A stretch of DNA of 64,000 nt from the NCBI GenBank assembly GCA_032622095.1, contig CP136063.1, positions 91,739,980 to 91,803,979 on the forward strand. Direction: 5' to 3'. The stretch is from Siphonodentalium dalli (Eukaryota > Mollusca > Scaphopoda > Gadilida > Siphonodentaliidae). Of this stretch, positions 10,082 through 22,169 are shown one piece after another. Under the pieces are notes generated by a model, which was given only the letters and a program-made list of their open reading frames with translations, had not been told where the DNA came from and made no database searches. How positions within the stretch are numbered: position 1 is the stretch's first letter; each line of letters starts with the position of its first letter. Both the position numbers and the translations under genes were made by a program.

Positions 10082-12695
10082 GTAAGCAGGATATCGTCGT
10101 ACCACGTGACCCGAATGATAGTCACCTTCTCATTCGACAATTAGCGGAAATGTCCGCCTTAAATGTCAGCAAAATATACTTTCGTACCACAAGGTACGAA
10201 TAAGTGTTGCATTAATCGATGACTTTTTATCCAAATTGCTCACTGAGGGTGTGTTGACACAAAAGATGGAAGACCAATTATCACAATTCAATTGGACGCC
10301 CCAAACGAATACTCAATACCACCCAACTGTGACCATTTCAACCAGACACCTCTCTATGTGTGGACATTTTCCAAATGATGCCCATCTCAGTCTCAAACAT
10401 GACATTTCTAATCTTTACCTATATAAGATGAGGAAAAGACGCTCCCTGTAGGGTGGCTATGTCCATAAAAATATAATTTCTTAGAATTATGTGTGGGTAC
10501 TATGTATAGAACAGAAATGAACTCAAACGATTTTGGTGACAGTCCGCTGAAATAGATAAAAATGTATCCCATCCATCTAGACACCACACGACTACCACTG
10601 TAACGTTCTCCGTGTACACCAGATAACAACGTAGCCCCTATTCCTGAAAATCACTTCATATTGTGCTTACTTCAAACATAAAATTCGCACACTATGTACT
10701 ATATAGTTCATAAATGGATCTGCGCATTAATTGTGGGCTTATGTGTCGGACAATTTATCCGATGAACTGAGGGTCCCGTTCAAATTGGTACGTTTTCTAC
10801 ACGAGGTGGCGGTAATGTATGAGATTACACAGCCCTTCAGGGTTTGTAAAATTGAAACCCCATCCTCAAACAAACCCACCCTCCATGTGATGTTTATTTT
10901 CAATATTTTTCCAGAAATTTGTCACAATGTCGTGTGAATGGTTAGACATGTCAGTTATTTCGTACAGTTTACCCCTTTACCTAACAAACCGGTCAAAAAC
11001 GCCCAAATAAAGCTTCAACAGCCTAAAATATCTTCGGTCTGTCTCAATAACACCATACAAATATGGATATCATTGGAATCGGTTCATTGACCACATTGTG
11101 ATGGTTACAGTTATGCCCTGTGCCAATGCATTCTCTTATATATGCGAGTCGACCATAGGTCGCCTCGCATATATAAGAGAATGCATTGGCCTAAATTTTT
11201 TTTAGAATTTTAGAATTCTTTCTTACATATTTTAACAATTTTTATAATATTTTTCTACATTCTTTGACAATTTTATCATTTTTAATATGTGTTAAGCCAA
11301 TGCATTCTCTTGTATATGCGAGGCGACCTATGGTCGACTCGCATATATAAGAGAATGCATTGGCACAGGGCCGTTCTGTTGGGTAAAGGGTTAACGTTAG
11401 CGAAATAAAGGTTATCTCAGAGTTAACTATCGTGTTCGAAAACGGTGTTCGTAACAGGTATAAAGTCTGTATACAATGCGCACAACTCGTTGGTCTAATC
11501 AGCTCATATAATGCGTATTTTTCTTTTCTCATATATATACTCTGCACTGATTTCGTGGGAGGATATGTTGAGTAATGAGATAGAACAATTAGGACCAGTC
11601 ATGGTGAGCTTTCATGGTCAAATATAAACATTCAAATGAGGCAGTTTTACCATGTAAGTTTTGGCAATTCGCCACGGGGGGGGGGGGGGGGGGTGTTGAA
11701 GTGTTCTATGATATGAACGTTAAACAATTTACATCTACAACAAAAACATGCCCAATTGATAACCACAAGAGCAGTGAGATCTATAAATCCTCAAGTTGAA
11801 ACACAACTGAAATTTTTCCGAAGTTAGCTTTCCAATATGTGTCAAGATTCAATCGTGCAATACAATCCCGCAGTTGTATCGCTTTAATAAGCGGTTAATA
11901 TCGAAGACACATATTGTGTAACTTCTAAATTTAGCATTTAAAGGTGTGCACTAGATAGCCATCTACGAAGAATTTGATAAAAAATGACCTGGAAATTTTC
12001 CAGGTGTGTGAACCGTACCCTTGTGCCGCGTTCACACATTCGTATATTTGCCTGCCTTTTTATTTGCAGTCATTTCGATACTTTAATTTATAACGTACCA
12101 GAAAACGAACGTAAAATGATTATAAATTGCATTTATACCATAACTAACTATGCGAGAAGTAAAAACTTTATAGTTCCACATGTATAATGATGCTGCTGAA
12201 TATTACTTTCAACTATCTCGCAAGAATTATTTATACAGGTACATGTATTAGAATCATTTATACAGGTATTAGAAGGCAAATGTCAGTAGCATCGTTACAC
12301 GTTGAACTCCGAAATTTTAATTCTCGTATCGTTAAAAAAAAAAATTTGATTCGAATGGAGGAACCCACCCATCAAAGTTCCGAGTGATCAGATATATATT
12401 TTAAAAATCTATTATTTTCCACTATGCCTGGAATATTTAGTGGCCCAGTAAAAGTCGACGAGAGGACATCTCGGACCTAATTGCGGATGACGATCGATAA
12501 CTCTAAAACCAAGTGGTTTTATGTGTCAGATAATTGACAAACCGGCAAAATTTCGTTGAACAAAAAGTTGATAAATAACAGGTAGTTATACAGCAACCAC
12601 TCAAAGCTTTCCATTGAGTTGGCGCCGTTTTATTGATGCCAAACTAGCTAGAATAGTAAACATTCCTGGTAGTAACACTTTGAATCTCTTTGTAG
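10082..12695 (+). other. Intron between exons 1 and 2 (left arm)
   Basis: It runs from a GTAAGC donor to a TTTGTAG acceptor. Much of it is shared with the right-arm introns (35817-33765 and 32916-31175). It holds a TTAA-type element (10973-11390), a G-tract near 11676, and only one or two units of the 21-bp motif that is expanded at 34068-34455 (about 12232-12266). No further exon was seen. Confidence 0.6.
10973..11390. mobile_element. TIR element with two internal hairpins
   Basis: The ends are inverted (CCCTTTACCTAACA on the left, CCCTTTACCCAACAGAACGG read from the right), and TTAA follows at 11391-11394. The left flank is a degenerate TTTA. The right arm near 35070 and 32100 lacks it. Inside, 11117-11193 and 11291-11366 each form a long hairpin (core CCAATGCATTCTCTTATATA), and these two hairpins are inverted with respect to each other. 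The same hairpin is in the MITE at 23604-23824. The superfamily is probably piggyBac-like. Confidence 0.55.
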
Positions 12696-12990
12696 GGTAC
12701 CACAGAGGAGGAGGTGGCTACGGATGACGCCACTACGGACATGGACGCAACGCAGAAGAAGAAAAACCCACTACATCCTCTCGCGATGGTTTGTCTCTAT
12801 AGAGAGATGAAGGACAGCATGAAACCAGCGAAGAGAGGACTCATGGAGAAGTTCAAGAAGATCCACGAACGATACCCTGGCGGAGATTATCCAACGGCTT
12901 CCCCTGAAAGAGTCGAGGACCTATTTGACGAACTATGCAGTGGACTTGAGGACTTCATCAAAGACTCCTATCCAGAACTGTTCAAGGATG
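12696..12990 (+). CDS. Secreted prepropeptide-like gene, left-arm copy, exon 2
   Basis: The exon is bounded by a TTTGTAG acceptor and a GTAAG donor. It starts in phase 0, matching exon 1, and ends in phase 1 after 98 full codons. It opens with a Thr/Glu/Asp-rich linker, then a basic patch (KKKNPLHPL). A conserved, probably helical domain follows, with MVCLYREMKDSMKP, RGLMEKFKKIHERYPGGDYP and ELCSGLEDF; it contains two cysteines that could pair. The right-arm copies at 33764-33476 and 31174-30856 conserve this core almost residue for residue, while the linker varies in length and sequence. Translation past the donor differs completely between copies, which supports a real exon end. A last exon must lie further on but was not found. 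The function is unknown. Confidence 0.75.
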
Positions 12991-15842
12991 GTAAGAATAC
13001 ATCATTTGGGACTTGGTTATTATATAGGACCACATTTTAGCACCGCACAGATCTGTGCGCAAAGTATGAAAACTGACATCGTTTATGGCAGCACACGTAT
13101 GAGTTTTCTGTGGATTCTGTTTATGTGTATGGGAAAAAGACACACCAACATGACGCATACATAAGCTTGGAATAGGGGGCCATGTCATATATTAAAATGA
13201 TGGAAATGAATTTTAGTTGCACCGCGATAGAGCATGAAGCCGATATCATTTTTCTGTAGAGATCACAGTGGGCAAAAGTTCGCAGAGTGCAAAATATTCT
13301 ATGTAATAGCTGTGGTAGCGAAAAGATGGGTTAAACCTGACGAAATTGGTAATAAAGCAATTTTGGTGTCAAAAGAGAGTATTCAATATAAAATATATAA
13401 CATTCGCTAAAATCCTATTTGTGAAAAGTTTGTTATCCAAGATGGCACCAAACATGGCTGTACATATTACATCAGTTATTGAAATAACTCATTATATATA
13501 TTGTGGCATATAGAAATTACGCAGTTATTATACAAGTTCGTGCGAAATTAAAGTACGGGAGCGAATAGTGTAACACTGACAGAAAATAATACAATCACAG
13601 TTATGCACTGGCTTCAAAATGGCCGCAACCCCAAGCCATTCCACGACGAAAGCAATATATTGTATAACCACCTAGTAATGACAATACGTATTGGTAATAT
13701 ATAAGTCTCTTATTAAATATCCTTAAATATATACATATTATTAAAGCAGATCCATCTAAAGGATTTATGTCACTGCAACGCAAGTCAAACCCAATGATTT
13801 ACGTCTTTAAAAGTTCGGGTTTTCTGCTTAGAATACGTCCAACAGTCGGGTCAAAACACTATTCGGGGCATTCAGCACACGAAGTAATGTTCCGCCACAC
13901 AGTCCGTGGTCGTGTTATTCGGTGATTAATTATTGATTGTAATGTAGAAACTGAGGTGCATACCCTTGCAGTGTAAATGCTATTTACATTCCGGAATTGT
14001 CAACATTCCCCGTGATAATAAACCATGTACGTATGTCGCAATGCTTATTATACTGTAAAGAAACACTCATCTCTTCAGTAGATTAGCAACCCATCGTGGC
14101 AGGTCAAAGAGGCGGTACATCGTACGATTTATGCCAGACTAATTTTCGTGCTGCTACTAAACCGAACATTTTAGTAGACAATTTTGTTCAAATTACTTCA
14201 GTCGCCACTTTATAACCGGAATATGCTACCGCGCAATGCATAATATTCGTTTTCAGTATCTTGTTGTTTGAAAATATCTTGCCAATATCACCACATACTT
14301 GTGCAACATATCAGGTGATCAGCGTTTAAATATGTTATTTCAGCTTTGAACATTCACTCAATGTTGCTATATATTGTTTTCGTATATGTGTAGTGTTAAG
14401 GGGAAGGGGCAAACTGGGTGATGAGATTGCAGAAAACGTAGTACCTTTCGGGTAAATGAGGCCTTGGTAAATTTAACCGGATATAATTTCCAGGTATATA
14501 GTCTCTGCCACACAGTGGGTAGACAATTTGGTCAAGTTTAGAATTTATTGAATACAGTCTATTGTACTCCTTTGTGTTTTGATAAATTGCGTTCATAGTA
14601 TACCACCATTCATTCTTGTGATAAAAGCGAAATATATGCCTTCCAATTAAAACGTATAGTTACTTTTCAAAATGAGTCTTGATTTATCAACTAAATAAAA
14701 GGTGCCAAGAAACATCACCTCAATGTATTATGCAATAAAATTGGCAAGTTTTGTGTAGATATAACAAATATAACCAAAAAGTAGCATTTGTTGAAAATGT
14801 GTAACAATTTAGTCGGAGGCTTAAAAATTCTCATTTTTGGACTAAATACCACCAATCAAAGCCCATATTATTTTTAAAAGAGAAGTTGTAACATAGTCTG
14901 TTGCTGGCAATAGGAGAATATTGGATAGCAAACAACTAGAAACAATCTTGAGTTCTGGATTTCTCTTTGTCGGTATGTTATGACATCAACATCAATTAAT
15001 ATATATTTATTATCCATCCCTTAACTAACACTATTTCTGATTGGGCAAAATCGCGACGTGATAATCCGAGAAATGTCATAATGGACTCCCAAGTGTGCAA
15101 TATGACGTTTTTATAGGGACTCTGTGATGTCACGAATTAACTCTATTGCGAAATGAATCGGTGAAATTGTGATGCGCTCGCAACACTGGTGGATTTAGCA
15201 GACGTTTCACTTCCGCATTTATTTTTTTTCCACTTCCCTGTTTACTTTTCCAAATAATGCTTTATGATGATAAAAATACAGGCTTTTATAGAGAATTAAG
15301 TGCCGACAAATACCAAAAATAACAGCAAAAGTTTTATTCCCAAAATTTGGACAAACATACAGATGGATAATAAAAATGTCATTATACAGTATGAGTTTTT
15401 CTTGTACTCGTCCATGTTGTGGTGACTTTTCACCACAACTTGGACTCGTACAAGAAAAACACATACATGTACTGTACACAACATTGTAATGTCAAACTCC
15501 TGACTCAAATTAGTAAACCTTGTTATTTTGACAATATCTCTTGAATAACTACATGTGTTATCTCTGTATTTCAGATCTAAAAAATTACGGGCCACGAAAA
15601 GGTTAAACCAACACTTTGCCCCACCAACATCAAAGTTAACTCAGCAGAACCCACCAACACCATAGATAATTATCAGGACCACTTAACCAGGGGAGTATAC
15701 AGAGAAATAGCTACCAACTGATTTAAAACGCCCAAATCCGGCGAATGGACAACTCACATTCAAACTGTAACTGTTCAACAAATGATTAGAAATACATGTG
15801 CATTGTTAGAATTAGATAATAAAATTATCGAGAACATCTGTT
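12991..15842. other. Downstream arm sequence, no exon found
   Basis: It pairs with about 30855-26860 in reverse complement. No open segment with conserved silent changes and splice sites was found on the plus strand, so the missing terminal exon is not identified. Positions 15610-15700 are the remains of one end of the subterminal-repeat transposon that is fuller at 26981-27509. A short inverted repeat at about 15398-15458 is hairpin-forming. Confidence 0.45.
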
Positions 15843-16189
15843 CGTGTTCAGCTTTAATTTGGTCGAGATTTGTTTTCTTCAAAAACTCGACCTAACGAGG
15901 GACTGTTATCGGGCGGGCGGACGGGCGGTCCTAACCATCTATAACTAAAGCTGCTTTCACAGATCCGCGGCTGACGCATGCGCATGCGTCTATCCGCTTT
16001 CACAGACCTGCTATTGACGCATGCGGCTACCAGGTTAGGCGCAACGTTTAAAACCATACATAATATCACTGGCGCTTCCACAGGGTTGCGGCTGGCGCAA
16101 GTTTTGAAATCGGATGCGTTTAGTTAACTGCGCCAGCCGCAAGTTGCCCGCAAACCCGCGAAAGCGCCAAAGACGTATGTATATATGGT

Positions 16190-16335
16190 TTGAAACGTTG
16201 CGCCTATACCGATAGCCGGGTGCGTTGTGCCTAAATCGATAGCCGGGTGCGTTACGCCTATACCGATAGCCGGGTGCGTTGCGCCTATACCGATAGCCGG
16301 GTGCGTTGCGCCTATACCGATAGCCGAGTGCGTTG
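16190..16335 (+). repeat. 27-bp minisatellite
   Basis: About five tandem units of the type GCGTTGCGCCTATACCGATA followed by GCCGGGT make a 27-bp period with few mismatches. The homologous place in the right arm (about 26620-26660) has only a single unit-like stretch, so the array expanded in the left arm. Confidence 0.75.
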
Positions 16336-16364
16336 GACGCTTGCGTCAGCCGGGTGTCTGTGGA

Positions 16365-16500
16365 AGCAGATAGATAGACGGATGCGCGTCAGCCACACGT
16401 CTGTGAAAGCAGATAGATAGACGCATGCGCGTCAGCCGCACGTCTGATAAAGCAGATAGATAGACGCATGCGCGTCAGCCACGTCTGTGAAAGCAGATAT
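16365..16500 (+). repeat. 43-bp minisatellite
   Basis: Three or more tandem units contain AGCAGATAGATAGACGCATG and then a GCGTCAGCC stretch. The period is about 43 bp and the last unit is slightly shortened. It lies inside the GC-rich repeat and is not comparably expanded in the right arm or third copy. Confidence 0.7.
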
Positions 16501-16707
16501 ACTCATACCTGCGACTGACGCATGCGGCCAACAATTTATGCGGCTTTCGGTTAAACACAGTCATGTGAAAGCAGAAAAGTTTCAAACCATATATATATAA
16601 TAATAATTATTATTATTCAATATCATATATATTGAATATCATTAGATTTTTGACATTTGGTCTGTGGTCATTGAAAACTGAGAACGGCTAGTTTTCGGTT
16701 GATTATA

Positions 16708-16793
16708 CAGAGAAACATGCAAAGTCTCTTCGTGAAACGGGGATCGCTAGTTGACACGCCCCGTTTCGTGAAGAGGCTTTGCATGTTTCTCTG
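16708..16793. repeat. Long hairpin shared by three copies
   Basis: An inverted repeat with about 36-bp arms pairs around a short GC-containing loop (arm words CAGAGAAACATGCAAAG and CTTCGTGAAACGGGG). Copies are at about 25905-25990 and 62331-62420. In the left arm it abuts a junction where about 2.4 kb of right-arm sequence is missing. Confidence 0.7.
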
Positions 16794-16799
16794 ATATAG

Positions 16800-19391
16800 T
16801 CCATATCAACACTTTCGCGAATCAACAAATAGGTTCGATCTAATTATTATTAACAAAATTCTATTTTTAAGAAACTTACCACTGGTTCTTATAGGGTTCT
16901 GTAACAGTTACCTATACTGGTCTGTGTGTATTCATGGGTTGGACAGAACTGGGGTGAGATTATGACACCGACGCCAGTAGGCGGTGGTCAAATGTACACA
17001 CGAAGGTTCTTTTCATCCATGAATTGCACTGGGAACATTAGGTGATTTTTTTCGTTTCCTTCCGAAATGTCCAACTGCCGTTCTTCCAACCACAAATTTA
17101 CAATAAAGAGCGTTCGTTGTTTTATTTCCATTTTACGGATTATCTTAGTGCCACCGCACACGCTGCACATGCGATTAAAATCGTAAGTGGGAAAAATCGC
17201 AGGAGGAAGCATCCAATGCGCATGCCCACGACAATATCGTAGCCAAATCGTAGCAATCAAGCATTGTTTGATTTTACCAGGAAAATCGTGGCGTGAACTT
17301 GGCAACGCGCGCGATCGTAGCTGTCACATGACCACTGTCGCACTGGTCATGTTGTAAATACCACGACAAGAAAACATTCAAAAATGGCGCAAAGTTTACA
17401 AACTTCTTGCACTTACAAAAACGAGGCCACATTGGTGGAGATGTGGCACGACAGGAAGTGCAGGCCCATACCACATATCAGGCAAGGAGTAGAGGGCTGT
17501 CGCAATTGTTGAAATTCAATTGGGGCAGCTGAGCCTGTTGAGTTGACAGGTACAAACATGTCAAAATTAAAACAATATTCAATTTCACTTGAACTTAAAA
17601 CTTCAACTTGTTAGTTTAGAACATTGAGATACATGCCATATGTATTTAGTTGCATAATGCGGAGAATGTGGTATAACATTTTGCTATCATGTGATCGATC
17701 ACGTGGATAAAATCGTAGCTGCAAACATCGCAGCACCGTAGCGTCTGCGGGCAAGCTACGATTTTAATCGTAGCGTGTGCGGTGGCACTTAAAGGGCGTT
17801 TTGAAAACATTCTTTACGCATGTTATCATTTGGTGTCAAATATGAATATGCTTTAGTCTGAGAAAGTGGTGACATATTCCAGGGACGTTATCAGAGAGCG
17901 TTCGTTGGTTGAGGGTCCCGGGTGTAAATCCCCACCGGCCCATGAACCGTTTACTCAAGTTTACTCAACTTGACTAATTTTAATTTTGCTTCCATCGATA
18001 TATACTTAATTAAATTGTTCACTTGGTACCCGAAACCTTCCAACTGATTACAAATTCAAACCAAATCACCCCCTATAATTGGACATTTTCTAACCGAGAG
18101 CAAATTAATATTACAATTTATTGAAAAAAATATTAAATATACTTTACACTTCATAGTTCTTGTTTATTTACAAGAACAGAAACACCAAATTGTTTCTGTC
18201 CGAAATTTCCAAATGCTGTTCATCCAGCCACACATTTGACACTGGTCTGTCTCTTGTTATAAGAAGTTCATTTTAGTTTCCTGGTATATAATAATACATA
18301 TGAATCGAAGACCCACGGAAAAGCTTCTATATCAATTAGTATTAATTTTATTTCGAATTATTTTCTGTTATAACACATGCAATCATTTTGAGTCACGTGT
18401 TTCGCCCACCGTATATAGTTGAAGGTGACACATGCCCCTATTCAGTGGCAACATGACCAAATATAATATGCCCCCACACATCTGCCACCATTTTATTTAG
18501 AGTAAGTTAATTTCTATCACTGTCAACCATGCAGCTAGAAAATAATCTGATCAAATTGCAGTTACCCACCTCATCCTTTCATCCACCTCGTGTATTCATT
18601 TCAGTTAATTATTGGCTTTGGCGCTTTATTGAGCTGTCAAAGCTATTGCTTATAGATTGCTCCGCCCCCACAAGTAGACACATGTGAAACAAACAGCTGG
18701 TACTATAGTAAAAGGAACCATGCTTTGAACAAACTGACGAAGGATAGTTGGCGGTGCATGCCAGAATAACATGAAAAATCCAGTCAGAGGCGACGTAGCC
18801 GGATGGGGGACACAGATGACATAGATGCCCCCCACACGTGTTTCGCCAATTACGAGTACCTCCTATTTGTATCTGATAGTATTACAATATCTATAAAATT
18901 CGCCTCCAAAATATGACTGCCAAAACCGACAAAGTGCACCAAATTTAACCCATTTAAACGGGCATGGCTCATTCGAACCTCCAAATGTTTTTCTACGAAA
19001 TTTGGAGCGACGGATATGATAGGTCGATAAATAAACGAACTACATGTATTGATATACCGTCTTCATATGCTCTGAAAAACACTTGCAAACGTCACAGCCA
19101 TTTTTCATCCGTGTTCAACTTTTCGCCAGAAGTCTCTTTATTGCTACCATATCAGGAATAGACTACCACGAAACGCTCTTTTCTGTTCCATATCGTGCAA
19201 ATTGCTGTTTTGTGTTTGGGACCCAAACACCGTATTCACAGTTATATTTTTCATTACTTTAATGCGTCTTTTTGTGTTACATAATGCTCGTAGAAAGGTA
19301 GTTCAAAAATTTATCGACCTATTTCGATACTGAGAACAATTCAGAAGCGAATAATATTATGTGTATTTTGGAGCGCAAATCGCCATGTGGC
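16800..19391. other. Inner left arm and start of unpaired centre; no gene
   Basis: About 16800-18400 pairs with 23500-22435. Pairing then stops, and 18401-19391 has no counterpart that I can see. Open frames here lack recognisable domains. Confidence 0.45.
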
Positions 19392-19395
19392 TTAA

Positions 19396-19889
19396 AGGTA
19401 CGGTTGGCCTTGGCGGTGGGTATCCTGTGAAAATATTTCCACCCGTCAAAAACCGCCACAAACAGAAAGAACATCAAAATGTAGACAGACTTTGTCCGTA
19501 TACAAATAAGAAATATCGCATAAACAGTATGTTATTGTCATATATTTGACAATTGTTATGTAAACAAAAGCATAAAAAGTTACTTTTCTGGTGTTTGTTT
19601 ATATTATGATGGTAAACATAAAGAGCGTTCTTTGTTGGTGAATTCCTTATATGGAACTAATAAAGAGCGTTTATGTCATTTGTGTGTGATTAGCCAGTAG
19701 AATTGTGCTGTCTTCTGTAACACAATCAGGCTATAGCTTAGGTAAAATATAGTAGGTCTTTATGATAACATGCTGTTTACGCGATGGTCATGGTATATAT
19801 GAACGAAACTGTATGCGTTTTAATGTTTTTCTGTTTACGGTGTTTGGAACAAATATGAATATTTTCGACAATTAAGGCCTCCCGTGCCT
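19396..19889. mobile_element. TTAA-flanked MITE (piggyBac-like)
   Basis: Terminal inverted repeats AGGTACGGTTGGCCTT and (from the right end) AGGCACGGGAGGCCTT are flanked by TTAA at 19392-19395 and 19890-19893. Internal sequence matches the MITE at 2619-3135, with the same order of GTTATGTAAACA-like motifs. It is about 494 bp and non-coding. Confidence 0.75.
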
Positions 19890-19893
19890 TTAA

Positions 19894-20334
19894 AACAAAT
19901 CCCGGGAGCGTAGCACAGGAGTACTTGTTGTACTCACGCCAGCTGAGCTCGGGTGTGTGGTGTGTACCACTAAACTTTTGATAGTGACCCCAAATCTGGA
20001 TTTTATTTAAACATATTTTTATTAGTATAATGCATACATAATACATTACATACAAGGGATTGGAGGACAAGTTCTTTGAAACTTAGATGGACCTCCGCTC
20101 CCTACAGATCGTACATGAAACATAAATAAAACAATTTATTTTGGATTTATATCAGGTTTTGGTAGGGCGGGTAGAATATATATTGTGAGTGCGTGAGTAT
20201 AAAATGTTACATGGGGTGTTAATTATTATAAATCGGTGGTGTGGTGCGGGTAATGAGTATAATTATACGTACATAATTATGACTAGTATGCCAACTGGCA
20301 GCATATATATGTATAAGGTGGGGAAAGCGTTAAT
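19894..20334. other. Centre of the inverted repeat, unassigned
   Basis: This lies between the MITE and the 3' end of the minus-strand CR1-like element. It may include LINE 3' untranslated sequence, since shared similarity with the second LINE copy ends at about 20335. No gene was seen. Confidence 0.35.
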
Positions 20335-22091
20335 TGGTGTGTTTGGGAAATGGTAAATAGAAAGGGGTCGTTTGAGTAAGTAACATAACAGGGTATTGGG
20401 ACAGCAAGTACATTTATGGTACAGAGTTACAGGAGCTCATTCGTTGCACGTAGCAAATCGTCCGGAAGATTTTATGAATTTTAAAGCTCTATCTGTTAGA
20501 ATACAATTCTCGTTGGCGGTTAAAGTTAGATCTCATTTTAGAAGCGCTTTTTAGGACGCGACTCGAAATGATCTCATAACATGTGACAGTTCTATGCGTT
20601 GTTGTGAATAAAGGGTGCTATACATGAAAAATTGTTCTGCATCTTCCACAAGGCTTCCACAAGTACACATGGGGTTATCACCAATGTGGTTTTCAACTTT
20701 GTCATGATTCAGATTACTACACTTATTTCTAATTCAACAATGTATGATATTTTGTTGTCGGTCACCGAGATATACATGAGATGAAATTTTTCTCTTGGGG
20801 AGAATTGTTGATTTGAAAGCCTCGTAAGATTTTATTTTGATGTCATTTGCCAAGCAGTTCCAAACTTCGATTGTTTTCGGAAAGAAAGATTTCTTGAAGG
20901 TTTCTAGATGACAAAAGTAGTTCTCAAAATCATCCGCGTTGCGCAAAAGTAACGACTCGTATCACCGTCATCCAAGTTCGTTGAGTAAATTGGCGTTCGA
21001 CGAGGATCTAATTAGGAAAGATACAACTGGCGCTGCATCTTATTAAAGTTTGTCCAGTGTCGATTTTGTGATATCAGGGGCAGAGTCCCAGACACAACTG
21101 CCATATTCTAGTATGGGCAATAAATGTGTTTTGAACAATGTGTCGAGGGTCTTTTGTGATAACATATACTTCGGAGTTGTGAAAGCACAGTCAAGCATTC
21201 TTGTAGATGTGTTCTATGACAAGGTCCCACTGAAGATCGGATTGCAGAACGATTCCTAGATGACAATGGTGTTCGACTAATTCGAGTTTGTTGGAACAGA
21301 ATATGAGGTCTGCATTGCGCGGGAATGCTGATTGTGGTCCTGAAATATAATTGCTTTCGTTTTTGACGAGTTAAGGGGAACCAGCCATTTGCTAGTCCAA
21401 CTATCAAGTGATTTAAGGTCGTCATCTATATGAACCACCAGATCTTCGAAAGATGGTATATAGTGAATAGAATATAAGTGTCATCTGCAAATAGCTGAAC
21501 GTTTGACTTCAGATTGTCTCCAATGTCATTTATGAATATTGAGAACAAAAAGGTACCAAGAATAAACCCCTGAGGAACCCCAGAGGCTGGTTGTAGTGGA
21601 TGTGAATACTCCGTTCCAACAAGAACTCGTTGAGATCTATTGCTGATATAGTCAGTAATCCAGAAGAATAATTTGGCGTCAACGCCATAACTACGTATTT
21701 TATGAATTAGTCCTTTATGCCAAACCCGCTCAAACGCTTTAGAGATATCACAGAATGCACATATGGATAACATCGACTCACTCATAGTTTTACTAAAATA
21801 GTGAATTATTTCTAGTAATTGATGAGTAGTGCTATGACCAGGGCGGAATCCGAATTGGTATTTGTTCTTCGAAAAATAATCGTACATTTTCTGAAAAACA
21901 ATCTTACCAAGAACTTTGCTCACATACGAAAGAAGTGATATTGGCCTGTAATTACATGGGTCTGTTTTATCGCCTTTCTTAAAGATTAGTATTACGGTAT
22001 TACATTGCATTGGGAATATACCTGTTTCTAAGGACTGTTTAAAAAGAATGTACAGTGGTAGGATCTGGATCATATTAGATGTTGACACCAA
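20335..22091 (-). pseudogene. CR1/L2-type LINE ORF2 relic at the palindrome centre
   Basis: This is the reverse-transcriptase part of a non-LTR retrotransposon, read on the minus strand from 22091. The open part (22091-21426) contains NYRPISLLSYVSKVL, FRPGHSTTHQLLEIIH, CDISKAFERVWHKGL with the catalytic aspartate, SGVPQGFILG and FADDTYIL with the catalytic pair. The frame then shifts. Later segments carry several stops but keep PKTIEVWNCLAND and a C-terminal Cys-rich stretch (CTCGSLVEDAEQFF). It is 5'-truncated, with no endonuclease or ORF1. A second copy at 54352-56042 diverges from it exactly at the 3' edge near 20335. The motif spacing fits the CR1/L2/Jockey side of the LINE tree. It is inactive. 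Confidence 0.8.
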
Positions 22092-22169
22092 AGACGTTTC
22101 TGTTTAGTGTAAACCCAATGAATATTGTACCTGTACTGAACTACCGATGCTGTCCATGTCCCACGATAA

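Larger units (their letters stand above)
15843..16560. repeat. GC-rich interspersed repeat with GCATGCG motifs
   Basis: This GC-rich island stands out from its AT-rich surroundings. Short words such as GCGGCTGACGCATGCG and CTTTCACAGACCTGCGG recur in both orientations. It has copies at about 26270-26830 and 62650-63240. The edges include a conserved block reading TCGGGCGGGCGGACGGGCGG in this copy. Alternating purine-pyrimidine tracts (GCATGCGCATGCGT) could adopt Z-DNA. It is probably an old non-autonomous DNA element; the superfamily is not assigned. Confidence 0.6.
556..18400 (+). repeat. Left arm of a giant imperfect inverted repeat
   Basis: Segment after segment recurs in reverse complement in the right arm. 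Paired examples are 1026-1274 with 43390-43142, 3295-3420 with 40740-40620, 5060-5760 with 37330-36650, 9830-10140 with 36070-35757, 14000-15000 with 29760-28700, 15540-15900 with 27590-26760, and 16800-16900 with 23500-23400. Order is preserved throughout, so this is one long duplication and not scattered repeats. The outer edge is about 556 (partner about 43835) and the inner edge about 18400 (partner about 22435). The arms differ by many substitutions and by mobile-element insertions private to one arm, so this is not a simple read-through artefact. Confidence 0.85.

Noticed and set aside
12991-13038. Reading exon 2 through its donor to the TAG near 13038 as the true C-terminus
   Set aside because: The sequence past the GTAAG donor differs completely in all three copies, as expected of an intron.
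15219-15595. Overlapping minus-strand frames of 86 and 99 codons
   Set aside because: The right-arm counterpart is not open, and a local hairpin accounts for part of the sequence.
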